64,000 nt of DNA. Source: Sphingobium chungbukense (GTDB lineage Bacteria > Pseudomonadota > Alphaproteobacteria > Sphingomonadales > Sphingomonadaceae). How positions within the stretch are numbered: position 1 is the stretch's first letter; the number at the start of each line of letters is the position of its first letter. The DNA lies in NCBI RefSeq assembly GCF_001005725.1, contig NZ_LBIC01000005.1:174001-238000 (forward strand), written 5' to 3'. The position numbers and the translations under genes were made by a program. A model generated the notes under the pieces. The model worked only from the letters and a program-made list of their open reading frames with translations. It ran no database searches and was not told the DNA's origin. Below are positions 17,367 to 25,527 of this stretch, one piece after another.

Positions 17367-18725
17367 TCACAGACCTTCGGCTTCGACCCAATGCGCGCCG
17401 GTGATTTCGCGCGCCAATTGCCAGACCTGACGACGAATGTCGGGGACGGCGACGATTTCCCAATGTGCGCCCCGCGTCATCGGACCGACCACGAACAGCC
17501 GCTGTTGGATCGCCCCATCGCGGGCGATGGCGTGGCATTGCCGATCGACATCGATGCCGATCGCCAGCGGATCGGGCCGGATGTCACCCCGCATAGCCAA
17601 TTGACGCAGCAACGGATCATCGGCGCGTCGCAGGTCGCCCAGTGGACCGGTGCAATTGATCACCCGGGCAAAAGACATCGCCTCCGTCCTATCCTGGCCA
17701 CGCCCGCGCAGATGGACATCGAGGCTCCGACCATCGGGGACGGCCTGCACGACCTTGGCCGCATGGATTTGCAGTCGTCCCTCCTTCCGCATTGACGCGA
17801 GCCGTGCCGCCACCTGCGGCGCGATGCGGTGGCGATGGACGTCCCAATAGGGCCGTAAATGGCGAAGGAAACGGCTGCGTTCTTCCGCGCTGGCGGCGCG
17901 CCACATGTCCTGGGTGAAGCGGCGCAACTCATCCACGGCATTTCTCCAGCCGATCTCCACGCTGCGATTGCGCAATGACCGTACCAGCGCTGAGGCACTC
18001 CCCCTCGGACGGTCGTTGCAGGCCGTGTAGGGCACGGTGGCGGCATGACTTTGTGGGGCCAGTCCGCGCCGGGACAGAGCGACGACCCGCCCACGGAACC
18101 CGGTGCTGTCCAGGCTGAGCGCGCAGTCCACGGCGGTCAGGCCACTGCCCAGCAGCAGAACCTGATCCGTGGGCATCAGCCCCTCGGCAATGGTCGCGGA
18201 CCAGGGATCATTGACATAGGCCGGGTTGTCGCCCGGCAGGGCGGCAAATGCGGGCAGATCATGGGGCGGCAGATTGCCGGGCGCCAGCGCCACGATATCG
18301 GCATCCATTCGGGCGCCGGATCGCAGGTCGATGTCGATGCCGTCGCCGCGCTGCCTGAGGTCGACCGCCTCATCCGTTATTACGGTCAGCCTGTCGCTCG
18401 CCAGGACCCGAACTTCGTCGAGCATCGCGCGGAGATAGGCGCCATAGTCGCGCCGCGTGGCAAAGCTGCCTTCCTGTCCCAGACCTTGCCGTTTCAGCCA
18501 GTCGGTGAAGTGATCCGGATCGTCGGGCAGGGCGCTCATATTGGCCGCGCGTACGTTGAGAATATGGCTCGCCTGCGCCGCGCCATAGGCCAGCCCACGG
18601 CCCATGCGGTCGGCATGGCGCTCGACCATCGTCACCCGCAGCGCGCCGTGACGCAGCAGGTTGATCGCCAGCAGGGTGCCGCTGAAGCCTCCTCCGACAA
18701 TGGCAGCGTGATCGACCTTCAGCAT
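17367..18725 (-). CDS. FAD/NAD(P)-binding oxidoreductase (FAD_NAD_binding family)
   Basis: 452 residues. A dinucleotide-binding Rossmann motif AIVGGGFSGTLLAINLLR begins at residue 8, with an acidic end at VERHADRMGRG. Family-typical GLAYGAAQASHILNVRAANM and a second NAD(P)-type site LLLGSGLTAVDCALSLD lie in the middle. Such proteins are related to flavin monooxygenase-like and hydroxyacylglutathione-linked flavoproteins, but most lack an assigned substrate. It is divergent from a substrate-binding lipoprotein, and similar pairs often belong to sulfonate or amine scavenging loci. That link is inference. Confidence 0.8.
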   Translation of the reverse strand: MLKVDHAAIVGGGFSGTLLAINLLRHGALRVTMVERHADRMGRGLAYGAAQASHILNVRAANMSALPDDPDHFTDWLKRQGLGQEGSFATRRDYGAYLRAMLDEVRVLASDRLTVITDEAVDLRQRGDGIDIDLRSGARMDADIVALAPGNLPPHDLPAFAALPGDNPAYVNDPWSATIAEGLMPTDQVLLLGSGLTAVDCALSLDSTGFRGRVVALSRRGLAPQSHAATVPYTACNDRPRGSASALVRSLRNRSVEIGWRNAVDELRRFTQDMWRAASAEERSRFLRHLRPYWDVHRHRIAPQVAARLASMRKEGRLQIHAAKVVQAVPDGRSLDVHLRGRGQDRTEAMSFARVINCTGPLGDLRRADDPLLRQLAMRGDIRPDPLAIGIDVDRQCHAIARDGAIQQRLFVVGPMTRGAHWEIVAVPDIRRQVWQLAREITGAHWVEAEGL

Positions 18726-18822
18726 GAATCAAGCATTTCTAATAGTTGGCGCAGCATTGCTTGCGAGACTTATCTCTACCGAAGAAATAGATAAATAGGC
18801 AAGCTATGCCGGAAGGACAAAT

Positions 18823-18957
18823 ATGAAGCTTGTGCGTTCCCTGATCCAGGGCTGGATCCGCCTGTACGATGCCGCGCGCCATGAATTTTTGCGTGATCCC
18901 ACTGTGGTGCTGTTCGAGCGGGCGGCGACCAATCGGGAAAGTGCCCGTGGTCGCTGA
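18823..18957 (+). CDS. Small ORF (44 aa) overlapping the substrate-binding protein start
   Basis: An ATG at 18823 preceded by a strong GGAAGGAC site opens a 44-residue frame starting MKLVRSLIQGWIRLYDAARH and ending ...ESARGR. The product is basic and amphipathic, with no signal peptide. Its last codons overlap the likely GTG start of the substrate-binding protein, which has only a weak site of its own, so translation of the small ORF may feed the second gene. No family is recognised. Confidence 0.5.
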   Translation: MKLVRSLIQGWIRLYDAARHEFLRDPTVVLFERAATNRESARGR

Positions 18958-19930
18958 ATATTGGTCGCGGCGCGGTTTCCTGGGTGCGGGGGCGGCATCC
19001 GGCTTGCTGTTGGCGGGTTGCGGTGCGGGCCGGGGCGCGCGGCTGCGTGTCGCGGTCACGGGCAAGGGGAGAGGCGATATAAGGCTGCTGTTCAAGGCGG
19101 CCGGGATCGTGCCCAAGGGTCTGGACCTTCAATATAGCGAATTCCAGTCCGGTCATCTGGTGGTGGAGGCGCTGAACGGCGGTTCGCTCGACCTTGGACA
19201 GATGAGCGAGATTCCACCGATCTTCGCGGCCGCCTCAACGATCCAGAGTTTCCGTCAGATCGCCGTCCTCCATGGCGATGTCAACAATCAGGTGGTCCTG
19301 GTGCCCAAGGGGTCCCGGGCGCGCTCCATAGCCGATCTCAAGGGCAAGCGGGTCGGCTATGTGCGGGCCACCACATCGCAATATTTCCTGATCCGGATGT
19401 TGGAGGAAGTGGGTCTGGGCTGGGACGACATCACGCCGGTCGCCATGAGCGTATCCGATGGCGCGGCGGCCTTTTCCCAAGGGGCGCTGGATGCCTGGGC
19501 CATCTATGAATTCCCGATCCAGAGGGCGGTTGCCACCGATGGCGCGCGGGTGCTGCGCACCGCCTATGGCATATTGTCGGGCAATTATCTGGTGTGCGCC
19601 CATGTCGACGCGCTGGCCGATCCGGAGACGGCGGCGGTCATCCGCGAATATCTGGCGCTGATGCAGCAGGCCTTTGGTTGGGCCGCGGCAAACCGCACGG
19701 AATGGGCGGATATCGTCGCGCAGAGTATCGGTGTGCCGCGCGATTATGTGGTGGACCAGTTTCGGCGCCAGAGTGCCAGCTTTGAACTGCGCCCCGTGAC
19801 CGATGCGGCCATCGCCTCCCAGCAGGGGGTGGCGGACCTTTTCTTCGCGCAGAAGATGTTGCCCAAGCCAGTCGATGTGCGGCCGTTATGGGATAGGCGG
19901 TTCAACGATTCCATACCGAAAAGAGACTGA
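18947..19930 (+). CDS. ABC-type substrate-binding lipoprotein (SsuA/NMT1-like)
   Basis: About 327 residues from a GTG at 18947. The frame is open upstream, but this start gives an N-terminus SRRGFLGAGAASGLLLAGC that carries both a twin-arginine motif (R8-R9) and a lipobox ending in Cys25. A GTG at 18941 is equally possible. The body matches the NMT1/SsuA-type periplasmic binding fold, with GGSLDLGQMSEIPPIFAA, IADLKGKRVGYVRATTSQYF and GALDAWAIYEFP. Relatives bind aliphatic sulfonates, nitrate or thiamine precursors. No permease or ATPase gene is next to it, so its ABC partners must be elsewhere. Confidence 0.8.
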   Translation: MVAEYWSRRGFLGAGAASGLLLAGCGAGRGARLRVAVTGKGRGDIRLLFKAAGIVPKGLDLQYSEFQSGHLVVEALNGGSLDLGQMSEIPPIFAAASTIQSFRQIAVLHGDVNNQVVLVPKGSRARSIADLKGKRVGYVRATTSQYFLIRMLEEVGLGWDDITPVAMSVSDGAAAFSQGALDAWAIYEFPIQRAVATDGARVLRTAYGILSGNYLVCAHVDALADPETAAVIREYLALMQQAFGWAAANRTEWADIVAQSIGVPRDYVVDQFRRQSASFELRPVTDAAIASQQGVADLFFAQKMLPKPVDVRPLWDRRFNDSIPKRD

Positions 19931-20150
19931 AGACCATTTGCCTGGCCGGGCATTTGTTCCCGACCCTATCCCAAAAAAGCCGGGACTTGATTTGACCAGC
20001 ATCCTGGCCATCGCTGCCTCCTGCTGACCGGCTTCCTCGACAAGGAAATCGGAGTGGTCGAAGCGTCCGCCTCGGCCCGCCGATCCTTGACCATGACCAT
20101 GTGGAAACGATTGAGCGACGTTCCGCCTCCGGGGAAGCGCAGCACCGCGC

Positions 20151-20184
20151 TTGGCAAAATAGGTCCTTTAAAGTATCTATATTG
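20151..20184 (+). promoter_or_regulatory. Conserved promoter-operator block, copy 1
   Basis: This 34-base block matches 36279-36312 at 27 positions. It contains TTGGCA, then a 21-base spacer with the imperfect palindrome AGGTCCTTTAAAGTATCT, then TATATT, ending 17 bases before the VOC gene start at 20202. The same order and spacing in both copies points to a shared regulator. The 21-base gap is longer than a standard sigma-70 spacer, so the true -35 element may lie within it. Confidence 0.65.
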
Positions 20185-20201
20185 CTCAAAAGGAGAGTGG
20201 G

Positions 20202-20684
20202 ATGCAGAATTTCTTCAAGGGCTTCTTCCAGTTCGGTTATGTGACGCGCGATGTGGAGGCGGCCGTCGCGGCGTTCCGCGCCAAGTTCGGCCCGGTCGAA
20301 TTCGCGGTGAACGAGCCCCCCGCGATCAATGGCCAGCCGGCACCGACACGACGCATCGCGCTTGCCTGGATCGACGATGTGATGACGGAGATCATAGAGC
20401 CCGATCCGATGCAGAAGACGATCTACGACGATCATGTGCCCTCCGCAGCGGGGCCGATCCGGCTGCATCATTTCGGCTATCTGATCGACGATCATCAGGC
20501 GATGATCGATCGGCTTCAGAGCATGGGTTATGATGTGCCGATGGCCGGCTCCATGCCGGGTGCGCTCGACTATAGTTATGCCGATACGCGATGCGACCTG
20601 GGCGTGTGGTCGGAATTCATTCGTCTGGACGAAGGCGGAAAAGCCTTTTTCGGATCCGTGCCGCGCACCGCAACTCGAGATTGA
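20202..20684 (+). CDS. VOC-superfamily (glyoxalase-like) protein
   Basis: 160 residues. Two beta-alpha-beta-beta-beta modules are visible, opening with FFQFGYVTRDVEAAVAAF and again at RLHHFGYLIDDHQAMIDRL. The His of HHFGYLI and Glu residues such as TEIIEPD (first module) and the late EFIRLD are placed as metal ligands. VOC enzymes include isomerases, epimerases and extradiol dioxygenases, and activity cannot be told. It stands alone behind the conserved promoter block and is followed by a TetR-type palindrome, then operon A. Confidence 0.85.
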   Translation: MQNFFKGFFQFGYVTRDVEAAVAAFRAKFGPVEFAVNEPPAINGQPAPTRRIALAWIDDVMTEIIEPDPMQKTIYDDHVPSAAGPIRLHHFGYLIDDHQAMIDRLQSMGYDVPMAGSMPGALDYSYADTRCDLGVWSEFIRLDEGGKAFFGSVPRTATRD

Positions 20685-20703
20685 TAAGAACGATCGTTCT
20701 TAT
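20684..20703. promoter_or_regulatory. 20-bp perfect palindrome before SDR operon A
   Basis: ATAAGAACGATCGTTCTTAT is a perfect palindrome that starts at the last base of the VOC gene and lies about 110 bases before the SDR start at 20815. With no loop it is a DNA site rather than a hairpin, and its AACGATCGTT-type symmetry fits a TetR-family operator. It could control the operon 20815-25022. Confidence 0.6.
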
Positions 20704-20814
20704 TAAGATCCTATGTCGTCGATTTTATACGGAGTAACAGACAAAAAAAGGGCATATTGACTACTCCTCGCGCAATAATGATAAGCCTGGTGAAATATAA
20801 AGCGGGAGAGAGTC

Positions 20815-21642
20815 GTGCGGTCCATGCTGACGGACAAGGTGGCTGTCGTGACGGGGGGTGCTTCGGGCATCGGCAGGGCGACAGCCCAATTGCTGGCATC
20901 ACATGGCGCGGCCGTGGTGATCGCCGATCTTGACGAAAGCCATGCGCTGTCCGCCGCCGACGCGATCGCGGAGACGGGTGGCCAGGCGCTGGCGATGCGC
21001 GTCGACCTGCGCGACGAGACGCAGGCGCGGGCCATGGTGGAAGCGACCGTGGCACGCTTCGGCGGCGTCGACCTGCTCGACAACACCGTCTCCTATAACG
21101 CCCCCGAGCAAACCGGGGCGGACGGCGAAATCCACGAAATGGAGGTGGCGATCTGGAACCGCGCGCTGGAGATCAATCTGCGCGGACCGATGCTGGCGGC
21201 GAAATATTGCATTCCTGAAATGCTGAAGCGCGGAGGCGGCGCGATCGTCAACATATCCTCCACCGCTGGCATATTGTCGCTGGGCACCGTCCCCGCCTAT
21301 GCGGCGTCCAAGGCCGCGGTGCACAGCCTCAGCCAGTCGATCGCCACCGCCTATGGCAAGCGGGGTATCCGCTGCAACACCATAGCGCCGGGCTTCGTCG
21401 ACACGCCCACGACACGCAATATGGGCGACCGGTTCTTTCAGATGACGCTCGACAATAATGTGCTGCCCTATCTGGGGGAGCCGGAGGACATTGCCCAGGC
21501 GGCACTGTTCCTGCTGTCGGATGCGGCGCGCTATATCACCGGGCAGCTCCTGGCCGTGGACGGCGGTCAGACGATCCATCTGCCGGTGGTCGCGGACATG
21601 TGGCGGATGGCGGCGGGCAAGCCGCTGGTCGAAACAGCTTGA
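20815..21642 (+). CDS. Short-chain dehydrogenase/reductase (SDR)
   Basis: 275 residues of classical SDR. The cofactor motif VVTGGASGIGRATA is at about 12-25, with Asp at the end of beta-2 (IADLDES, suggesting NAD preference). Catalytic Ser lies in IVNISSTAG and Tyr/Lys in YAASK. NNAG is replaced by DNTVS. The GTG at 20815 is favoured by GGGAG six bases upstream, and an ATG three codons later is the alternative. It is the first gene of a five-gene run ending in an old-yellow enzyme, and the set suggests alcohol/ketone steps next to enone reduction on one substrate. Confidence 0.9.
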   Translation: MRSMLTDKVAVVTGGASGIGRATAQLLASHGAAVVIADLDESHALSAADAIAETGGQALAMRVDLRDETQARAMVEATVARFGGVDLLDNTVSYNAPEQTGADGEIHEMEVAIWNRALEINLRGPMLAAKYCIPEMLKRGGGAIVNISSTAGILSLGTVPAYAASKAAVHSLSQSIATAYGKRGIRCNTIAPGFVDTPTTRNMGDRFFQMTLDNNVLPYLGEPEDIAQAALFLLSDAARYITGQLLAVDGGQTIHLPVVADMWRMAAGKPLVETA

Positions 21643-21653
21643 GGAGAGAAGAG

Positions 21654-22505
21654 ATGCAGACGCATGGGCGGCTGAACGGCAAGGTGGCGGTCGTCACCGG
21701 AGGCACGAAGGGCATCGGGCAGGGCATCGTGCTGCGTTTCCTGAAGGAAGGCGCGGCGGTGGTCTACTGTTCCCGCAGCGCGGAGAACAACCGGGAGAAT
21801 GAGGCGCTGATCGCGCAGATTCCCGGCGCGGCGGAGCGGGCGCGGTTCGTCGCTGCCGATGTCGGCAACCGGCAGCAGATGGAGGATCTGGTCAACAATG
21901 CCGCCGAACATTTCGGCCGCCTCGACATCGTCGTCAACAATGCGCAGGGGATCGCGCCTGTCCGGTCGATCGAGAACAAGCCCGACGCCGATTACAGCAT
22001 GACGCTGATGACCGGCTTCTACCAGTCGCTCTGGACCAGCCGCGCGGCGGTTCCGCACATGCGCAAGGTCGGAGGCGGGCGGCTGATCTATTTCTCCAGC
22101 CATTGGAATATCTGGGGTCAGCCCTATTCGAGCGACTATAACATCACCAAATCCGCCAATGAGGCGCTGACGCGCAGCGCCGCGCGGGAATTCGGCAAGG
22201 ACAATATCACCGTCAACTGCATCACCCCGGCGGGCGATAGCTGGGCGTACAAGAGCTGGGCCGAGCAGAACAGGGAAATGGCCGAGGCGAGCGTGCGCCA
22301 GTTCCCGATGCGCCGCATGGGCGATTGCGAGATCGACATTGCCGGCGCGGTGCTGGGGCTTTGCAGCGACAATGGCCGCTTCATCACCGGGCAGGTCTTC
22401 TGCGTCGACGGCGGCGTATGGGCGACCGCGCCCCTCCAGATGCATGAGGAAGGCACCGATATTCACAAGGGCCACAGCCAGGCCACCGTCGAGCTGACGG
22501 CCTGA
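21654..22505 (+). CDS. Short-chain dehydrogenase/reductase (SDR)
   Basis: 283 residues. The ATG at 21654 follows GAGGAGAGAAG. The Rossmann motif VVTGGTKGIGQGIV is followed by YCSRSAENNRE, where Ser-Arg after beta-2 suggests NADP preference. Catalytic Ser is in YFSSHWNIWG and Tyr/Lys in YNITK. The C-terminus ends the standard GQVFCVDGGVWA segment. It lies 11 bases after the previous SDR and 16 before the next, in one transcript. Confidence 0.9.
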   Translation: MQTHGRLNGKVAVVTGGTKGIGQGIVLRFLKEGAAVVYCSRSAENNRENEALIAQIPGAAERARFVAADVGNRQQMEDLVNNAAEHFGRLDIVVNNAQGIAPVRSIENKPDADYSMTLMTGFYQSLWTSRAAVPHMRKVGGGRLIYFSSHWNIWGQPYSSDYNITKSANEALTRSAAREFGKDNITVNCITPAGDSWAYKSWAEQNREMAEASVRQFPMRRMGDCEIDIAGAVLGLCSDNGRFITGQVFCVDGGVWATAPLQMHEEGTDIHKGHSQATVELTA

Positions 22506-22521
22506 GCGCGGGGAGGACAGG

Positions 22522-23304
22522 ATGGGATTGATCGAAGGGCAGGTCGCGATCGTTACGGGCGCGGCCAATGAACTGACGCAGGGCATAGCCCGCCGTTTCG
22601 CCCGCGAAGGCGCGAAGGTCGTGCTGGTCGACCGCGATCAGGAGGCGGCGCAGGCGGTGGCGCGCACCATTCCCGGTGCGGAAGCGCGCGGCGCCGATCT
22701 TGCGGATCCCGCCGCGGCGCGGGCGATCGCCGATGCGGTGAAAGAGGCGCATGGCCGGATCGACATATTGCTGAACGGCGCCCACGCGGCGCTGAAGTGG
22801 GAAAGGCTGGCAAAGAAGAATGCGGCGTCCGATTTTACCGCGGCATTCCATGATGTGCTTTTGAATGCGCTCAACATGATGCAGGCGGTTTATCCGCATA
22901 TGAAGGCGGCAGGCGCGGGGCGCATCGTCAATCTGGGATCCATCTATGGTCCCACCGCGAACGAGGGTGTGACGGATGCCGTCACCATGGATTTCGCGCT
23001 GACCGGACTTAGCCGGTCGGCCGGCGTGGAATGGGGGAAGGACGGCATTCTCGTCAATTTCCTCCAGGCAGCCGTGCCGGACATCGGGGTTTTCGCGGAT
23101 TATCGCGCCGGGAAGGGCAAAAGTGTCGAAACGCTGATCGCCAACACGGCCATGCCGCGCCTGGCCGATCCGGTGGAGGATGTCGGCGGGGCGGCCATGT
23201 TCCTCGTCTCCGACGAAGCATGTTTCATCCTGGGCCATCGCGTGCTGGCCGATGGCGGGCAACATCTGACCGCCGCGATCTTCGAACCCGGTGCGGAACG
23301 GTGA
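22522..23304 (+). CDS. SDR-fold protein lacking the catalytic Tyr/Lys
   Basis: 260 residues clearly of SDR fold (VAIVTGAANELTQGIARRFA, LVDRD, IVNLGSIYG, LGHRVLADGGQ), but several active-site features are lost. The glycine motif reads TGAANELTQG instead of TGxxxGxG. NNAG reads NGAH. Thirteen residues after the Ser of IVNLGS, where Tyr is expected, there is Ala, and the Lys position is Asp (AVTMD). It is probably not a conventional dehydrogenase. It may bind a partner SDR or carry another reaction. It sits in the middle of operon A and overlaps the next start. Confidence 0.88.
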   Translation: MGLIEGQVAIVTGAANELTQGIARRFAREGAKVVLVDRDQEAAQAVARTIPGAEARGADLADPAAARAIADAVKEAHGRIDILLNGAHAALKWERLAKKNAASDFTAAFHDVLLNALNMMQAVYPHMKAAGAGRIVNLGSIYGPTANEGVTDAVTMDFALTGLSRSAGVEWGKDGILVNFLQAAVPDIGVFADYRAGKGKSVETLIANTAMPRLADPVEDVGGAAMFLVSDEACFILGHRVLADGGQHLTAAIFEPGAER

Positions 23305-23858
23305 CAAACGACTGGACCAGCATCGCGGCGGAGCAGCCCGGCAAGGTCGTCCAGCTTTGCTATCTGGTGCCCGACATCGCGGCGGCGGTGGCGAACTGGA
23401 CGCGGCGGATGGGGGCGGGACCCTTCTTCCATGCGTGCTTCGACATGGAGGGCCAGCGTTTCGGCGACCTGCCCGCGCGCGGCATGTTGGAGGTCGCGGT
23501 CGGATATCGGCGGGGCATGAATATCGAACTGGCTGCCTATAGCGGCGCAGGGCCGGCGATATATGACCCGGCATCGACCGGCGTGGGTTATGGACTGCAT
23601 CATGTGCAGGTCGCCTGCGAGGACATTGACGCGGCGATCGCAGACCATGCCGCGCGGGACGAAGCCATCGTCACCGACCATGTGGTGCCCGGCTTCGGCC
23701 GGGCGGTGATGGTCGACATGCGGGATATGCTCGGCCATTTCGTCGAATATGGTGCCTGGACTCCGGCCGTTCATGCTGCGCTTGCCGCGATGGAGGCGGC
23801 GCACGGCGAATGGGACGGCCGCGATCCCCTACGCCCCTATCCCCGGCTGGATGACTGA
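23301..23858 (+). CDS. VOC-superfamily (glyoxalase-like) protein
   Basis: 185 residues from a GTG at 23301 that overlaps the previous stop (GTGA). A longer open frame upstream lies inside the SDR gene and is not credible. First module: VVQLCYLVPDIAAAVANWTR; second: GLHHVQVACEDIDAAIADHA, with His of LHHV and Glu of HFVEYG as likely metal ligands. It resembles methylmalonyl-CoA epimerase/dioxygenase-type VOC folds without clear assignment. It is coupled to the degenerate SDR and the old-yellow enzyme. Confidence 0.88.
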   Translation: MTNDWTSIAAEQPGKVVQLCYLVPDIAAAVANWTRRMGAGPFFHACFDMEGQRFGDLPARGMLEVAVGYRRGMNIELAAYSGAGPAIYDPASTGVGYGLHHVQVACEDIDAAIADHAARDEAIVTDHVVPGFGRAVMVDMRDMLGHFVEYGAWTPAVHAALAAMEAAHGEWDGRDPLRPYPRLDD

Positions 23859-23861
23859 AGC

Positions 23862-25022
23862 ATGCGTGACCTTTCCGCGCTGTTCGATCCCTTCGCTCTC
23901 AACGGCCTGACGCTGCCGAACCGCATCGTCATGTCCCCCATGGGGCGTAATTTTGCCGACGATGGCGTTCAGCCGCACGGCTTCGTCGATTATTTCGTCC
24001 GTCGGGTGCGGGGCGGCGTGGGCCTGTGCATCGGCGAGGCGAGCCGGGTCGACCATCCGGTGGCGTCCAGCGACGTGATGCACGCTGCGTTCCATGGCGA
24101 CGCCGCGCTGGCCGCATGGAAGGATGTCGTGGATGCGGTGCATGATGCCGGAGGGGCTTTCATGCCACAGCTTTGGCACGCCGGATTGCTGCGCCCGCCC
24201 GCATCGGACCATCCGCAAATCCCCAATGCCCATCTGCCGCCGGCCGGTCCGTCCGGCTGGGCCGAACCGCTGGTGCATACGACCGGCTGGATCACGCCGA
24301 TCACCCGAGCGGCGCAAATCGGCGTCCCCATGACCGAAAGCGATATCGCCGACGTCATCGATTCCTTCGCACGCGCCGCGGCGGACGCCCGGAGGATCGG
24401 CTGTGACGGGGTCAACATCCATGGCGCACATGGCTATATGATCGACCAGTTCTTCTGGGACCGCACCAACAGGCGGGACGATGGTTATGGCGGCGACCTG
24501 ATCGGACGAGGGCGCTTCGCCGTGGAACTGATCCGTGCCGTGCGCGCGGCAACCGCTCCGGATTTTCCGATCACCTTCCGCTGGTCGCAATGGAAGCAGC
24601 AGGATTATCATTGCAAGATCGCTCACACGCCCCAGGAACTGGAGATGTTCCTGACGCCCATCGCGGAGGCGGGGGTCGACCTGTTCGATTGTTCGACGCG
24701 CCGATTCTGGGAACCCGAATTCGAAGGAAGCAGGCTTAATCTGGCGGGCTGGACAAAGAAGGTGACGGGTGTACCGACCATGACGGTGGGGTCAGTGGGC
24801 CTGGCGCGTTCCAACTGGATGGACGGGGAGGATTTTTCGTTGACCGACAGCGGTCTCGCCAGTCTTGACCCCTTGATGGAGCGGCTGGAGGCGGGTGAGT
24901 TCGATCTGGTCGGTGTGGGCCGGATGCTGATCAGCAATCCCGACTGGCCGAAGCGGCTGCGGGCCGGGCAAACGGACGGCATTCGACCTTATAGCAACGC
25001 GCATCTGATGACGCTGGAGTGA
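23862..25022 (+). CDS. Old-yellow-enzyme family NADH:flavin oxidoreductase
   Basis: 386 residues, starting 3 bases after the previous stop. An FMN-binding TIM barrel is shown by LPNRIVMSPMGR near 20-31, PQLWHAG, the active-site block NIHGAHGYMIDQFFWDRTNR and the late VGVGRMLISNPDWP phosphate-binding segment. There is no C-terminal iron-sulfur/FAD extension, so it is of the short OYE class that reduces C=C bonds next to a carbonyl. A close relative is encoded at 41958 in a similar setting. The last gene of operon A; a hairpin follows. Confidence 0.92.
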   Translation: MRDLSALFDPFALNGLTLPNRIVMSPMGRNFADDGVQPHGFVDYFVRRVRGGVGLCIGEASRVDHPVASSDVMHAAFHGDAALAAWKDVVDAVHDAGGAFMPQLWHAGLLRPPASDHPQIPNAHLPPAGPSGWAEPLVHTTGWITPITRAAQIGVPMTESDIADVIDSFARAAADARRIGCDGVNIHGAHGYMIDQFFWDRTNRRDDGYGGDLIGRGRFAVELIRAVRAATAPDFPITFRWSQWKQQDYHCKIAHTPQELEMFLTPIAEAGVDLFDCSTRRFWEPEFEGSRLNLAGWTKKVTGVPTMTVGSVGLARSNWMDGEDFSLTDSGLASLDPLMERLEAGEFDLVGVGRMLISNPDWPKRLRAGQTDGIRPYSNAHLMTLE

Positions 25023-25024
25023 AG

Positions 25025-25047
25025 GATGCGGGCCGACCACCCGCATC
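25025..25047 (+). terminator. Hairpin ending SDR/OYE operon A
   Basis: GATGCGGG and CCCGCATC form a perfect 8-bp stem with a 7-base loop, 2 bases past the old-yellow-enzyme stop. There is no clear T run, so it is only a probable transcript end. Confidence 0.5.
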
Positions 25048-25068
25048 GCTTCGCCGTTGCGCCGGGAC

Positions 25069-25344
25069 TTAGAGCTTCTTGAGATCGTCGGCGGTCAGGC
25101 TCGTCACCAGGCCCTTATCGCCGTTCGACAGGGTTGCCGCCGGAATCGAAACGAAGCGGCCCTTGTAGATGATCTGCACGGATGTCGGGGCGCCTTCGGC
25201 ATTCTGGAAGACGCGATCGATGAATCCGATCCGCACGCCGTCAGCGGTCTTGACCATGGTGCGGGCCTTGATGGCGGGCGCGTCCTGCGCGACCGCGACG
25301 GCGGAAAAGGACAAAGCGGCAGCCAGAGCGAAAAGATATTTCAT
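25069..25344 (-). CDS. Small secreted protein, hypothetical
   Basis: 91 residues. The ATG at 25344 gives a clear Sec signal peptide (MKYLFALAAALSFSAVAVAQ, cleavage about residue 20). A longer open frame to the left has no leader and overlaps a regulator on the other strand. The mature part is a small beta domain (RIGFIDRVFQNAEG, VQIIYKGRFVSIPAATL) that resembles a PRC-barrel-like pattern, followed by VTSLTADDLKKL. Related short proteins are frequent in sphingomonads without known function. Confidence 0.8.
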   Translation of the reverse strand: MKYLFALAAALSFSAVAVAQDAPAIKARTMVKTADGVRIGFIDRVFQNAEGAPTSVQIIYKGRFVSIPAATLSNGDKGLVTSLTADDLKKL

Positions 25345-25527
25345 ATATGCCTCATGATTAGTCTGGCGGCCCGCTATCATGTTGTCGCGGGGCGAACAAA
25401 ATGAAAGCGACGGCACCCCACAGCGATCACCTATATGAACCCTGTCGCCTTCGGGCTTTTCAGGGGAAGTCGCCGGGCGGCGTCGTCGGCATTGAATCAC
25501 CGCAGCTTTCAGGGCATGGAGCCTTGC

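Noticed and set aside
19931-20150. Possible relic gene between the substrate-binding protein and the VOC gene
   Set aside because: Short minus-strand and plus-strand frames show no family signature, so I regard the stretch as non-coding or decayed beyond recognition.
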